DNA from: Candidatus Lithacetigena glycinireducens
GTDB lineage: Bacteria; Coprothermobacterota; HKB111
Assembly (NCBI GenBank): GCA_018725485.1
Contig: QLUP01000018.1
Location: 1-12,716, forward strand
Direction of reading: 5' to 3'
DNA: 12,716 bases
Every line of letters starts with the position of its first letter. Within the stretch, counting starts at the first letter, position 1. Positions 1 to 6,823 of this stretch are shown here, piece after piece. The notes below the pieces were generated by a model that saw only the letters and a list, made by a program, of their open reading frames with translations, had not been told where the DNA came from and did not search any database. Position numbers and translations under genes: made by a program.

Positions 1-27
1 CAATTTGATAGCACATAAAAATATTTT

Positions 28-492
28 ATGGCTTATAAATCTAAAGGTTTGACCTATATTGAGTTGCTCATTGTCCTTTCCCTTTTACTATTATTTTCCT
101 TATCTACCCATCGTGTTTTAATGGGGATTATATTAGAAGAAAGAATGAATTACTCATCCAGGGTACTCCTGCAGGAGTTAAGGCATTTACAGACCAAAGC
201 CATGGCCTCTTCTCGAGTTATGGAGGCGATTTTTAGCTCTAAAGATAATAACTATTATTATGTGCAAATCTCTCCTGATTTGCGATCTTTCAAAAAAATA
301 ATTTTACCCCCTGGGGTGGTAATTAAAAGATACCGCATAGTAAGAGGTGCATCGTTATCGTATAGGTTTGGTTTTCGACCTACAGGTTCTCCTACTTCTT
401 CAGGAACGATTACTCTATCAGATACCAGGGGAAGAAGTGTAACTCTATATTTAATGCCCTCAACTGGAAGAATGCGTCTGGAGACTAATTGA
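28..492 (+). CDS. GspH/FimT-like minor prepilin (154 aa)
   Basis: This is a minor pilin-like protein, expected to be cut by a prepilin peptidase and built into the tip or initiation complex of a type IV pilus or pseudopilus. A short basic leader ends at Gly7, followed by LTYIELL with the conserved Glu at mature position +5 (residue 12) and a hydrophobic helix to about residue 27. The C-terminal part (about residues 113-151) has the GspH/FimT pattern: an FRPTG stretch, then SGTITL, then a GRM strand at the end. The ATG start keeps the leader intact. An in-frame TAA lies at 16-18 and no Shine-Dalgarno site is visible, so it may be translated by coupling to a gene beyond the left edge. It is first in an H-I-J-K series and overlaps the next gene by 4 bases. 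The family call is firm; pilus versus secretion role is not resolved. Confidence 0.85.
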   Translation: MAYKSKGLTYIELLIVLSLLLLFSLSTHRVLMGIILEERMNYSSRVLLQELRHLQTKAMASSRVMEAIFSSKDNNYYYVQISPDLRSFKKIILPPGVVIKRYRIVRGASLSYRFGFRPTGSPTSSGTITLSDTRGRSVTLYLMPSTGRMRLETN

Positions 493-887
493 ATAAAACG
501 AGAAATAATAAAACAGATTGTGACCCGAGTAAGGGATTTACCATCATGGAACTCTTAATATCAATGACCTGGTTCCTTATCCTTATCTATCTATCTACCA
601 GCATAACCGCTTCCTATATTAAGCTTTTGAAAAACATAGATATGGTTGGTAAATCACTCGTTTTAACAGATAATATTTTAGAGGAATATTTCTATAAATC
701 TTATTCTGAAATCAATGGAGAAAATTATAAGTTATTGGAAGATGTGGAGTTAATAGAAGAAGTAGAGTTAGTTGATTCTGATGTTTTTGAGATTGCTAAT
801 AGGGAAAAAGCATTTAAAAAAATTAAACTTTCTTTAAGGGTTAGAGAAAAGCCTCTCCTCGTTTTATATACCCTTAAATCCCCATGA
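489..887 (+). CDS. Minor prepilin in the GspI/PilV position (132 aa)
   Basis: This is a prepilin-like protein. An unusually long 15-residue leader (Asn/Lys/Asp-rich) ends in SKG, then FTIMELLISM with Glu at mature +5 and a hydrophobic helix to about residue 45. The remaining roughly 85 residues are acidic and rich in Glu, Val and Leu, and I recognise no domain in them. The start is TTG at 489 in a TTGA overlap with the previous stop; a GGAG at 480-483 sits 5 bases upstream, which supports this start. By position, between GspH-like and GspJ-like genes, it fills the GspI/PilV slot. That assignment is inference from order, since the C-terminal part is too divergent to confirm it. Confidence 0.75.
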   Translation: MNKTRNNKTDCDPSKGFTIMELLISMTWFLILIYLSTSITASYIKLLKNIDMVGKSLVLTDNILEEYFYKSYSEINGENYKLLEDVELIEEVELVDSDVFEIANREKAFKKIKLSLRVREKPLLVLYTLKSP

Positions 888-1402
888 ATAAAGGGTTTAC
901 TCTATTAGAAATTATAATCTCTTTTTCTCTGGCGATACTGGTGGTATTTCCCTTTATTTCTACTCTCGTTGGCTTGAGAAATATCACTTTTTATGGAAGA
1001 GATAAGATAGAAATCATTCAAAACATAAGGATAGCTAACGATATTATCAGGCAGGATATTCATTCCATGAAACTAAGTTCAATCAACGAAGGAAGAATGG
1101 GTAGATACAAGGGAATCTGGGGTAAAAATTCTGATCAGGTGGTTGTGGGATATTACTTCATTCCCCGGAAAAAGAATTTATATAGATACATTGCAGTTCC
1201 CATAAATAAAAACACTGTAAAAGATAATGAATTTCCTGATCGCTATCCTTCTAAGTTCAGGCGGCCTACCAGTAATCCCCTGGTTCAAAATGTCCAGAAG
1301 TTTGATTATTTAAGAGATAATGTAAGGGTAATCTTTAGATTGAACTTAAAAATTGGGAAAGGAGAAACAGATATTGAAATAATATGTCTACCCCGTTTAT
1401 AA
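884..1402 (+). CDS. GspJ/PilW-like minor prepilin (172 aa)
   Basis: This is a minor pilin-like protein. A very short leader, MNKG, is followed by FTLLEIIISF with Glu at mature +5 (residue 9) and a hydrophobic helix to about residue 28. After the helix comes a segment reading ANDIIRQDIHSM, resembling the conserved region of PulJ/PilW proteins in which a helix ends in an L/I-x-x-D-I pattern. The C-terminal half is beta-rich and ends in paired strands. Start and previous stop share ATGA (884-887), so translation is probably coupled. It occupies the third position of the H-I-J-K minor-pilin order. The prepilin call is strong; the J/W subtype rests on position and a short motif. Confidence 0.75.
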   Translation: MNKGFTLLEIIISFSLAILVVFPFISTLVGLRNITFYGRDKIEIIQNIRIANDIIRQDIHSMKLSSINEGRMGRYKGIWGKNSDQVVVGYYFIPRKKNLYRYIAVPINKNTVKDNEFPDRYPSKFRRPTSNPLVQNVQKFDYLRDNVRVIFRLNLKIGKGETDIEIICLPRL

Positions 1403-2391
1403 GCAATAAAGGAACTATTATTATAATAACCCTGATTCTTTCTTTCCTGGTTATGCTATTGTTAACCAGCTTTGCAACCTTGCTAATTCAGGAAGCAAGG
1501 GTTTTAACATACCTTAAAGACTCATTAAAAGTAAAATCTTCTTTGATGAGCGGATTAGAATTAGGTTTATACCAGATAATAAACAATAACGTTCTATCTC
1601 TTAATAAGAACTATGATTTAAAGGGAGTTAAAGTTAATTTAAATATTAATAATAATCCCGTACCAACAGTTACGGTAACCGGAGAGATGAATAATGCCAA
1701 AAAACAGTTACTGGTAAAAGGCGAAGTTTTTAATATTCTTGATTTTGTTTTTATCTCTGAAAATCTTGAATACGATAAACAGTTGAATATAACAGGAAGA
1801 GGCATCGCTAAAATATCAAATAAAACACATAATAGCTTATTAATTAACAATTTCCGACCGCAAGCCTCAAATATACTTAAAAAGGATCTTACAACTCCTG
1901 GAAGCAATTATTTTATATATGATGATTGGCTGTCTCTATTATCAGACAGCCAGAAAGTTTCAGTTTCTTACACAGGAGATAACCTACAGGTAATCTTCCG
2001 GGATAAGTCGTCTGGTTTACCTGATGTGTTTGAAATTAAAAACCCAAATTTTCAGGTAAATGGTACCTTAACTTTAAAGGGTAGCTCTAAGGGTACCATT
2101 GTAATTTTAAATCACGACTTCCACGCCTCTTACCCATTGGAACTTGATAGGATTATGCTTATAATTAAAGATAAGGCATTTTTTAATGAAACTGTTTCAG
2201 GTAATGGAGTGTTGATTGCAGAAGGAATCAATTTTAGCAATTCAGTATCTTTTAATGGTATGATTATCGCGAAGAACCTCAGGTTCGAGGGGCAGTGTAC
2301 CTTAGTAAATAATCAGACTGTTTCTAAAGAGTTTGAGCATTTATTAGTGAAGAAATTATTTATATTTAAAGATTGGAGATATCAGCCATGA
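1384..2391 (+). CDS. PilX/GspK-like pilus assembly protein (335 aa)
   Basis: This is probably the K/X member of the minor-pilin tip complex. The N-terminus has a short SNKG leader, then TIIIITLILSF and a hydrophobic helix to about residue 30. Mature position +5 is Ile, not Glu, as is usual for GspK and PilX_N proteins. A segment after the helix (about residues 54-63, SLMSGLELGL) resembles the PilX N-terminal region. The last 120 residues contain repeating G-x-hydrophobic strands (GTLTLKG, GTIVIL, GNGVLIAEG, FNGMIIAKNL) that look like a beta-solenoid, a pattern I associate with PilX-like C-terminal domains. The ATG at 1384 is the first start after an in-frame TGA at 1375-1377. The nearest GGAG (1361-1364) is too far away, so coupling through the 19-base overlap with the previous gene is likely. 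Confidence 0.72.
   Translation: MSTPFISNKGTIIIITLILSFLVMLLLTSFATLLIQEARVLTYLKDSLKVKSSLMSGLELGLYQIINNNVLSLNKNYDLKGVKVNLNINNNPVPTVTVTGEMNNAKKQLLVKGEVFNILDFVFISENLEYDKQLNITGRGIAKISNKTHNSLLINNFRPQASNILKKDLTTPGSNYFIYDDWLSLLSDSQKVSVSYTGDNLQVIFRDKSSGLPDVFEIKNPNFQVNGTLTLKGSSKGTIVILNHDFHASYPLELDRIMLIIKDKAFFNETVSGNGVLIAEGINFSNSVSFNGMIIAKNLRFEGQCTLVNNQTVSKEFEHLLVKKLFIFKDWRYQP
1927..1952 (+). other. Perfect stem-loop inside the PilX-like gene
   Basis: A 9-base perfect inverted repeat (TGGCTGTCT at 1927-1935 and AGACAGCCA at 1944-1952) encloses an 8-base loop. It lies within coding sequence, about 430 bases before pilM, and no T-run follows, so it does not look like an intrinsic terminator. It could act as an RNA processing or stability element separating prepilin from pilMNO transcript segments, or be chance. 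The stem is visible; the role is inference. Confidence 0.35.
2375..2379 (+). promoter_or_regulatory. Shine-Dalgarno site setting the pilM start
   Basis: GGAGA lies 8 bases before the ATG at 2388. This favours ATG 2388 over an in-frame TTG at 2373, which would sit on top of this site. Confidence 0.75.
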
Positions 2392-3500
2392 AACCTATTT
2401 TTAGTTTTGGAAAAGGTAGCAGGCAAATTCTTGGTGTTGATGTCGGTGCTAATACTATTAAAGCTGTCCTTCTGAGTAGTGTTAGAGGCGAACCCTTCAT
2501 TGAAGGCGCAGCGTTATCCCCCACCCCCCAGGACCTTTTAAATAAGGAAGGATTGGTAAAAAACCCTCTGGCACTGGCAGAAGCATTAAGAATAGTCATA
2601 TCTGCTTATAACCTGAAAGCATCTAATGCAGTAGTGGCTATTGCCAGCGACCTGGTCAGAACTACCGAATTCACCATACCTTATATAAACATAGACGATG
2701 TTGGAGAAATGGTTAAGTGGGAAGGAGCTAAAATGCTCGATTTCCCGATCGAAGAAAGCGGATACGATTATAAAATTCTGGAAGTTATTGAAAAAGAAGG
2801 GAAGAAGTATTATAAAGGCTTGCTGGTAGCAGTACCAAATACCGTTCTTGTTCCCTTAATCAAAGGGTTTTCCAGGGCTCGATTAAAACTGTCAGCTATT
2901 GAAGTTGATTCTTATGCTGAAGTGCGTACACTCGGTTATTTACCTGAGTTTAGGGAAAATGAAATTTATGCAATTTTGAATATTGGTTCCAGTAACAGTT
3001 CTTTAAGCTTTTATGCCCGAGGCAGGATATTTTTCTCCAGAGCTATCCCTTTTTGTGGAGATATGGTTACTGCTATCATTAAACAAAGATTACAGTTGAA
3101 TCAGTTGGAAGCAGAAAGATTTAAGAAAGATGAAGGGCTCTTATTTGATGCTGAACGATCTCATAATTATAAGGAATTGAAACTACGGATAACCGAAATT
3201 CTGGAGGATAAATTGTACTCAGAGATTAGAAGGTCTCAGATTTTTGCACAGCAGGAGTGGAGCTTACCTATTGGCGATAAACTGAACCTGGTTTTAAGTG
3301 GTGGGGGTGCTTTCCTGAAGGGTTTGGTAGAAGCGCTAAATGAGAACCTCGAAGTGAATACAATACCTAATACTTCTCTATTAAATATTAAAAATAAAAA
3401 AGGGTTGGACAAAAGATTTTTGGAAGATTCAGCGCTGCTACTGAACTGTGCGTTAGGTCTGGCACTAAGGCTTGTTTCGGAGGAACCTTCCTATGTCTAA
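2388..3500 (+). CDS. pilM: Type IV pilus assembly protein PilM (370 aa)
   Basis: PilM is a cytoplasmic actin-like ATPase (FtsA/HSP70 superfamily fold) that binds the N-terminal tail of PilN and connects the pilus motor side to the inner-membrane platform. The phosphate-1 loop is visible as ILGVDVGANTIK (Asp18). A second phosphate-loop region, ILNIGSSNSSLSF, lies at about 196-208, with Asn where Asp is more usual. The adenosine motif LVLSGGGAFLKG is at about 301-312. The SRARLKLSAIEVD segment near residue 170 is typical of PilM. Length is normal. The start shares ATGA with the previous stop (2388-2391). It precedes pilN and pilO in the standard order. The family call is very secure. Confidence 0.93.
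   Translation: MKPIFSFGKGSRQILGVDVGANTIKAVLLSSVRGEPFIEGAALSPTPQDLLNKEGLVKNPLALAEALRIVISAYNLKASNAVVAIASDLVRTTEFTIPYINIDDVGEMVKWEGAKMLDFPIEESGYDYKILEVIEKEGKKYYKGLLVAVPNTVLVPLIKGFSRARLKLSAIEVDSYAEVRTLGYLPEFRENEIYAILNIGSSNSSLSFYARGRIFFSRAIPFCGDMVTAIIKQRLQLNQLEAERFKKDEGLLFDAERSHNYKELKLRITEILEDKLYSEIRRSQIFAQQEWSLPIGDKLNLVLSGGGAFLKGLVEALNENLEVNTIPNTSLLNIKNKKGLDKRFLEDSALLLNCALGLALRLVSEEPSYV
3479..3485 (+). promoter_or_regulatory. Shine-Dalgarno site setting the pilN start
   Basis: GGAGGAA sits inside the 3' end of pilM with the ATG at 3493 downstream at ideal spacing. It rules out the in-frame TTG at 3472, which lies upstream of it. Confidence 0.8.
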
Positions 3501-4053
3501 AAAACTACAATTTTTATCATTTAATTTGCTACCGAGAAAAACTAAAATAAAGTTTTTTCTTAAGGGAGAAGATACTACGCTTATCCTGTTGTATTTTGTT
3601 GTGCTAGCCATTATTGGGGGTGTTTATTATTTTCAGAGCTCCCTGAACACTCAACTTCAAACCAAGATTAATAGTGTTGAAAATGAGATAAATAAATACA
3701 CCCAGGTAAAACAAAAAGCTTTAGAATTAGAACGAAACATAGCCACTATTGGAAGGGTTGAAGCTTCTATCGTTAAATTAGAAGAAGAATCTACCTCTTT
3801 GAGGTGGCTTTTCCTTGAACTCCAAAGAGTTACTCCTTCAGGGGTTTCTTTCAGCTCAGTAAAGGTAGATAGGGGGGATAAAAGCATTTCCTTACAGGTT
3901 GAAGCCAGGAATATTAATCTTTCCACAGAGTTCCTGGCAAGACTCAGGAAATCTAAATTTATCTCCAGGTTAGATATTCGTAGTATCAGTATTGATGTTA
4001 ATACAGGTAGAATTACCTTTCCTATCTCCCTTACCTTTAAAGAGGGGGTTTAA
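3493..4053 (+). CDS. pilN: Type IV pilus assembly protein PilN (186 aa)
   Basis: PilN is a bitopic inner-membrane protein that pairs with PilO and recruits PilM through its cytoplasmic tail. The family's short tail motif appears as FNLLP (residues 10-14). A membrane segment follows at about 29-52 (LILLYFVVLAIIGGVYYF), then a coiled coil rich in Lys, Glu and Leu to about residue 105, and a ferredoxin-like C-terminal domain with the TPSGVSFSSVKV and RSISIDVNTGRITFPISLTF strands. The start is set by a strong Shine-Dalgarno site in pilM, and the two genes overlap by 8 bases. The context (pilM before, pilO after) confirms the call. Confidence 0.9.
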   Translation: MSKKLQFLSFNLLPRKTKIKFFLKGEDTTLILLYFVVLAIIGGVYYFQSSLNTQLQTKINSVENEINKYTQVKQKALELERNIATIGRVEASIVKLEEESTSLRWLFLELQRVTPSGVSFSSVKVDRGDKSISLQVEARNINLSTEFLARLRKSKFISRLDIRSISIDVNTGRITFPISLTFKEGV

Positions 4054-4054
4054 A

Positions 4055-4582
4055 ATGAGTAAAAAAATTAAAATCGGTATAGCAATAATCATCTACATAG
4101 TTACATCTTATTACCTGGTGTCAACCTATGTACTCCCTGTACATAATAAAGGAAGGGAGTATAGCAATCTCTTAAAGGATAAAGAAGTTGAACTTAACTA
4201 CCTGCAGTTTCTGGATAAACAACTCCCGAAGATGGAACTGGAAGAATTGAAGGTAAATGCTCGTTTAATTGAACTTCAAGAGGTGTTAAAACCTATTATC
4301 AAAGAAGAAGAGTTGTTTTTAGAAATGTATAATTCAGCTAAAAACGGTGGGGTGAAACTTTCCAGTATTTCTCTGGGAGAAGCAGAAGCAGCTGGTGAAA
4401 ACGCACGGGTTAATGTGTCAATTAATATTTCTGGTAGTTATTCTGATTTACTATCTTTTTTGAAAGAAATAGAAGTATTCCCTTATGTAATTTCTGTGGA
4501 AAGAATTAATGTTTCAGGCAGAGAAGGCGCATTAAATGCCAGCATGGAATTAGCGGTTTATTTTAGAGGGATTAGTAAATGA
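4055..4582 (+). CDS. pilO: Type IV pilus assembly protein PilO (175 aa)
   Basis: PilO is the heterodimer partner of PilN in the inner-membrane alignment complex. A short basic N-terminus leads into one membrane segment (about residues 6-28), then a LPVHNKG linker and a long charged coiled coil (about 35-95). The C-terminal domain (about 97-175) has the SYSDLLSFLKEIE and YVISVERINVSG segments typical of PilO, where a short helix precedes paired strands. An AGAGGGGG at 4041-4048 lies 6 bases before the ATG, and only one base separates this gene from the pilN stop. An in-frame TTG farther upstream (3992) lies inside pilN and lacks such a site. Confidence 0.88.
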   Translation: MSKKIKIGIAIIIYIVTSYYLVSTYVLPVHNKGREYSNLLKDKEVELNYLQFLDKQLPKMELEELKVNARLIELQEVLKPIIKEEELFLEMYNSAKNGGVKLSSISLGEAEAAGENARVNVSINISGSYSDLLSFLKEIEVFPYVISVERINVSGREGALNASMELAVYFRGISK

Positions 4583-4591
4583 GGTGTGAAT

Positions 4592-4891
4592 ATGGCAAAA
4601 GTTAAAAAAACAAGAAAAATAAGAATTACCACAATATTGTTATTAACTGTTCTTTTGGCTCTCGTCTGGGGGGTTACTACTTATAAGCATGAAATTGAAG
4701 ATACTCTGGTAAATTTCTTTTTGGGGTTTTTTGTTTCCGAAGAAATAGGGATGGTAGATTATAAAATACCACATTTAATTGAGTCCGAGTTTTCTACGCA
4801 GGTTAATGAAATCCTCCAGAACAGAAATGATGGTACCCAAATAATCGTGATTGGTGACGATACAGGAAAGGTGAATATATTTGCTCCCTGA
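4592..4891 (+). CDS. Small single-pass membrane protein of unknown function after pilO (99 aa)
   Basis: I do not recognise this protein. It has a strongly basic N-terminus (KVKKTRKIR), one membrane segment at about residues 13-30 (ILLLTVLLALVWGV), and an outside region of about 70 residues. A second hydrophobic patch near 41-50 (NFFLGFFV) may lie on the membrane surface. The C-terminal part (IIVIGDDTGKVNIFAP) looks like a beta-hairpin. There are no cysteines, so it is not a lipoprotein like PilP. A GAGGTG at 4581-4586, overlapping the pilO stop, supports ATG 4592; an in-frame GTG at 4586 overlaps that site and is less likely. Its position directly after pilO is where a PilP-type partner sits in other bacteria, so a role in the pilus platform is a fair guess. 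That is inference from position only. Confidence 0.65.
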   Translation: MAKVKKTRKIRITTILLLTVLLALVWGVTTYKHEIEDTLVNFFLGFFVSEEIGMVDYKIPHLIESEFSTQVNEILQNRNDGTQIIVIGDDTGKVNIFAP

Positions 4892-5960
4892 GGAAACTTT
4901 ATTAAACAGATACACCATCATTAAGGACAATCTAAGAGAAAATAATTTAGATGCCTGGGTTACTTTCAGATATGAATCAAGAAGGTACCTCACGGGGTTT
5001 ACTGGTTCAGCCGGGATATTGGTATTAAATCCTGAACCTATTCTTTTAGTTGATTTCCGATATGCAGAGCAAGCAAAAATTGAATCGCTAAAGGCTAAGA
5101 TTATTGAATTTAACAAGCCCTATCATAAATACCTGAAAGAAGCTCTCAATTCAGGTTCAAGTAAAAAAGTTGGGTTTGAACCTAATCACCTTACAGTTTC
5201 TCAACTAAGAGAGTTAAAAGAATTTATTGGTGAAGTGGAATGGGTACCCGTGGAAAACCTGGTAGAGAATTGTCGTATCGTAAAAGATGAACAGGAAATA
5301 TCCTCCATAAAGGCAGCTCAAGAATTATCTGAGAAGGCTTTAAACAATATAATAAATCTTTTGAAACCAGGGGTTAAAGAAATTGATTTAGCTGTTGAAC
5401 TGGAATATCAGATAAGGAAAAATGGTGCGAATATAGCCTTTCCTATTATTGTAGCTTCAGGAGAAAGAGCAGCTTTGCCGCATGCTCAACCTACGAGTAA
5501 AGAAATAAAAACCGGTGAATTCATAGTTATTGATTTCGGAGCTCGTATTGATGGATATGCCTCAGATTGCACACGCACCTTTTTTCTGGGTAAACCCGGG
5601 GAAAAAGAAGTAGAGGTATACAATTATGTTCTTGAAGCTCAAAGACAAGCACTTAGTATCATTCAAGCAGGTGAGGAAGCTGGTTTAGTTGATAAAGCAG
5701 CTCGAGATTATTTGAAAGATAAGGGTTTGGATAGTTATTTTGGTCATGGTTTAGGTCATGGTGTCGGTTTAGAAGTTCACGAAGCACCAAGAGCAGCCAT
5801 AGATGAAAAAACTATTTTGAAAGAAGGCATGGTCATAACAATTGAGCCTGGAGTATACATTCCTGGTTGGGGAGGCGTGAGGATTGAAGATATGGTTGTA
5901 GTAAGGAATAATGGTTACTTTAATCTGACAAAATTCCCAAAAGAGGAGTGGGTAGCGTGA
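4881..5960 (+). CDS. pepP: Xaa-Pro peptidase, M24B family (359 aa)
   Basis: This is a cytoplasmic metallopeptidase removing residues before proline from peptides, of the PepP/PepQ/YqhT group. The N-terminal creatinase-like domain (about 1-130) has YLTGFTGSAG and the LVDFRYAEQA strand. The C-terminal pita-bread domain has all five expected metal ligands: Asp218 and Asp229 (11 apart, in DFGARIDGYASD), His293 (in HGLGHGVG), Glu322 (TIEPG) and Glu336 (RIED). His201 (HAQPT) and His300 (EVHEAP) match further catalytic-site histidines. The start is TTG 4881, with AAAGGTG ending 7 bases upstream and no other plausible start before the conserved N-terminus; it overlaps the preceding gene by 11 bases. 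A peptidase of this type directly before efp is the order seen in Bacillus (yqhT-efp) and many Clostridia. Specificity (aminopeptidase versus dipeptidase) cannot be read from the sequence. Confidence 0.92.
   Translation: MLPEETLLNRYTIIKDNLRENNLDAWVTFRYESRRYLTGFTGSAGILVLNPEPILLVDFRYAEQAKIESLKAKIIEFNKPYHKYLKEALNSGSSKKVGFEPNHLTVSQLRELKEFIGEVEWVPVENLVENCRIVKDEQEISSIKAAQELSEKALNNIINLLKPGVKEIDLAVELEYQIRKNGANIAFPIIVASGERAALPHAQPTSKEIKTGEFIVIDFGARIDGYASDCTRTFFLGKPGEKEVEVYNYVLEAQRQALSIIQAGEEAGLVDKAARDYLKDKGLDSYFGHGLGHGVGLEVHEAPRAAIDEKTILKEGMVITIEPGVYIPGWGGVRIEDMVVVRNNGYFNLTKFPKEEWVA
5943..5948 (+). promoter_or_regulatory. Shine-Dalgarno site setting the efp start
   Basis: GAGGAG lies 8 bases before GTG 5957. 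The upstream in-frame GTG at 5948 overlaps this site. Starting at 5957 also puts the loop-tip lysine at residue 32, as in Bacillus EF-P. Confidence 0.75.
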
Positions 5961-6523
5961 TTTCTATAAATGATGTTAGGTCAGGGATGGCGATAGAATT
6001 AGATGGAGATCTTTATATTTGTGTTGAACACCTGCATGTGAAACCCGGAAAAGGAGCTGCTTTCGTAAGAACCAGGCTTAAGAATTTGAAAGATGGCACT
6101 ATATTGGAAAAAACTTTCAGGGCTGGCGAAAAAATTATTCGGGCTTATCTTGAAGGAAAAAAAATGCAATATCTTTACCGTCAGGATGATGATTATATTT
6201 TTATGGATCAATCAAATTACGAGCAATGGCACATCAAAAAAGATGATTTCAGACAGGGTGTTGAATTTTTGAAAGAGGGTTTAGAAGCTGATGTCCTGTT
6301 TTACCAGGGTAAACCCATTGGAGTGGACCTACCAATCGTGGTAGAGTTAATAGTTCAGGAGACTGATCCAGGCTTTAAAGGTGATACTGTATCAGGAGCA
6401 ACCAAACAAGCAGTTTTAGAAACAGGAGCAAAAATTTCTGTACCTCTATTCGTTGAGATTGGTGATATTATCAGGATAGACACCAGGTCTGGAGAATACT
6501 TAGAAAGGACTAAAGCTAAATAA
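5957..6523 (+). CDS. efp: Translation elongation factor P (188 aa)
   Basis: EF-P binds ribosomes stalled on consecutive prolines and promotes peptide-bond formation. The three-domain length is normal. The domain I loop reads KPGKGAAF with Lys32 at its tip, the same position that is modified (5-aminopentanol) in Bacillus EF-P. The end, RIDTRSGEYLER, is the family's C-terminal signature. The GTG start shares GTGA with the peptidase stop (5957-5960). No genes for known lysine- or arginine-modifying enzymes (epmA/epmB, earP) are in the window. A Lys-type loop with PGKG suggests a Bacillus-like modification or none, which is inference. Identification is essentially certain. Confidence 0.97.
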   Translation: MISINDVRSGMAIELDGDLYICVEHLHVKPGKGAAFVRTRLKNLKDGTILEKTFRAGEKIIRAYLEGKKMQYLYRQDDDYIFMDQSNYEQWHIKKDDFRQGVEFLKEGLEADVLFYQGKPIGVDLPIVVELIVQETDPGFKGDTVSGATKQAVLETGAKISVPLFVEIGDIIRIDTRSGEYLERTKAK

Positions 6524-6823
6524 ATGATTGAGAAGATAGATAAGATTGAAAAAATGAAGGAGAAAATCTCTACCCTGCAAGAGAATTTGAGTCAAGATTC
6601 AGTTAATAAAACCCTGGTACAGTTAACCGACATCTTAAAGGATCTGATAAGCTTTTTAGATAGCATGGAAGTGGTTGTTCTGTTGGGTGAAGAGCATATG
6701 TTTGATTGCCCTATATGTGAAGAGGAAATTCCCTTAGATCCGACAGCTTTTATGGAAAAAGAATGGATAAGACTGAGGTGTGATAAATGTGGAGAGATGA
6801 TATTTATAAGCCATCAACAATAG
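6524..6823 (+). CDS. Small zinc-ribbon protein, CD1247-like (99 aa)
   Basis: An N-terminal helical, Lys/Glu-rich coiled-coil region (residues 1-50, MIEKIDKIEKMKEKISTLQ) is followed by a C-terminal zinc ribbon with Cys62-x2-Cys65 and Cys86-x2-Cys89. Clostridia often carry a similar protein (helical N-terminus plus zinc ribbon, the CD1247 N-terminal domain group) just after efp. The present protein looks like a shortened version of it. That match is from memory of the layout and short motifs. The function is unknown; the zinc ribbon could bind nucleic acid or protein. The ATG directly follows the efp stop with no gap. Its nearest Shine-Dalgarno-like AAAGGA (6504-6509) is 14 bases away, so it probably depends on re-initiation by ribosomes finishing efp. 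Confidence 0.7.
   Translation: MIEKIDKIEKMKEKISTLQENLSQDSVNKTLVQLTDILKDLISFLDSMEVVVLLGEEHMFDCPICEEEIPLDPTAFMEKEWIRLRCDKCGEMIFISHQQ
6775..6780 (+). promoter_or_regulatory. Shine-Dalgarno site setting the Asp23 gene start
   Basis: GAGGTG, inside the zinc-ribbon gene, is well spaced from ATG 6787. It supports a real 37-base overlap between the two genes rather than a later start. Confidence 0.75.

Noticed and set aside
1-27. End of an upstream gene at the left edge
   Set aside because: Stops occur at 6-8, 16-18 and 50-52 in the three forward frames, so the preceding gene could end in any of them; there is too little sequence to identify it.
1611-1907. Minus-strand open frame inside the PilX-like gene
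   Set aside because: It is antisense to a supported gene, has no ribosome site or recognisable motif, and AT-rich coding DNA readily gives such frames. The same applies to other minus-strand frames at 2366-2599, 3657-3926, 4775-5116, 5999-6211, 6852-7139, 8150-8443, 9512-9781, 12048-12347 and 12325-12537.
2059-2100. Inverted repeat AATGGTACC / GGTACCATT with a 24-base loop
   Set aside because: It encodes two similar strands (NGTLTL and KGTIVI) of the solenoid-like tail, has a long loop and no T-run, so protein repeat plus chance explains it.
2373-2387. Upstream TTG start for pilM
   Set aside because: It overlaps the GGAGA ribosome site that serves ATG 2388, and adds residues not part of the usual PilM start.
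3992-4054. Upstream TTG start for pilO within pilN
   Set aside because: No ribosome site precedes it, and ATG 4055 has AGAGGGGG at ideal spacing and gives a normal PilO N-terminus.
5343-5350. TATAAT-like hexamers inside genes (for example near 5345 and 7086)
   Set aside because: They are common by chance in AT-rich coding DNA and have no paired -35 element.
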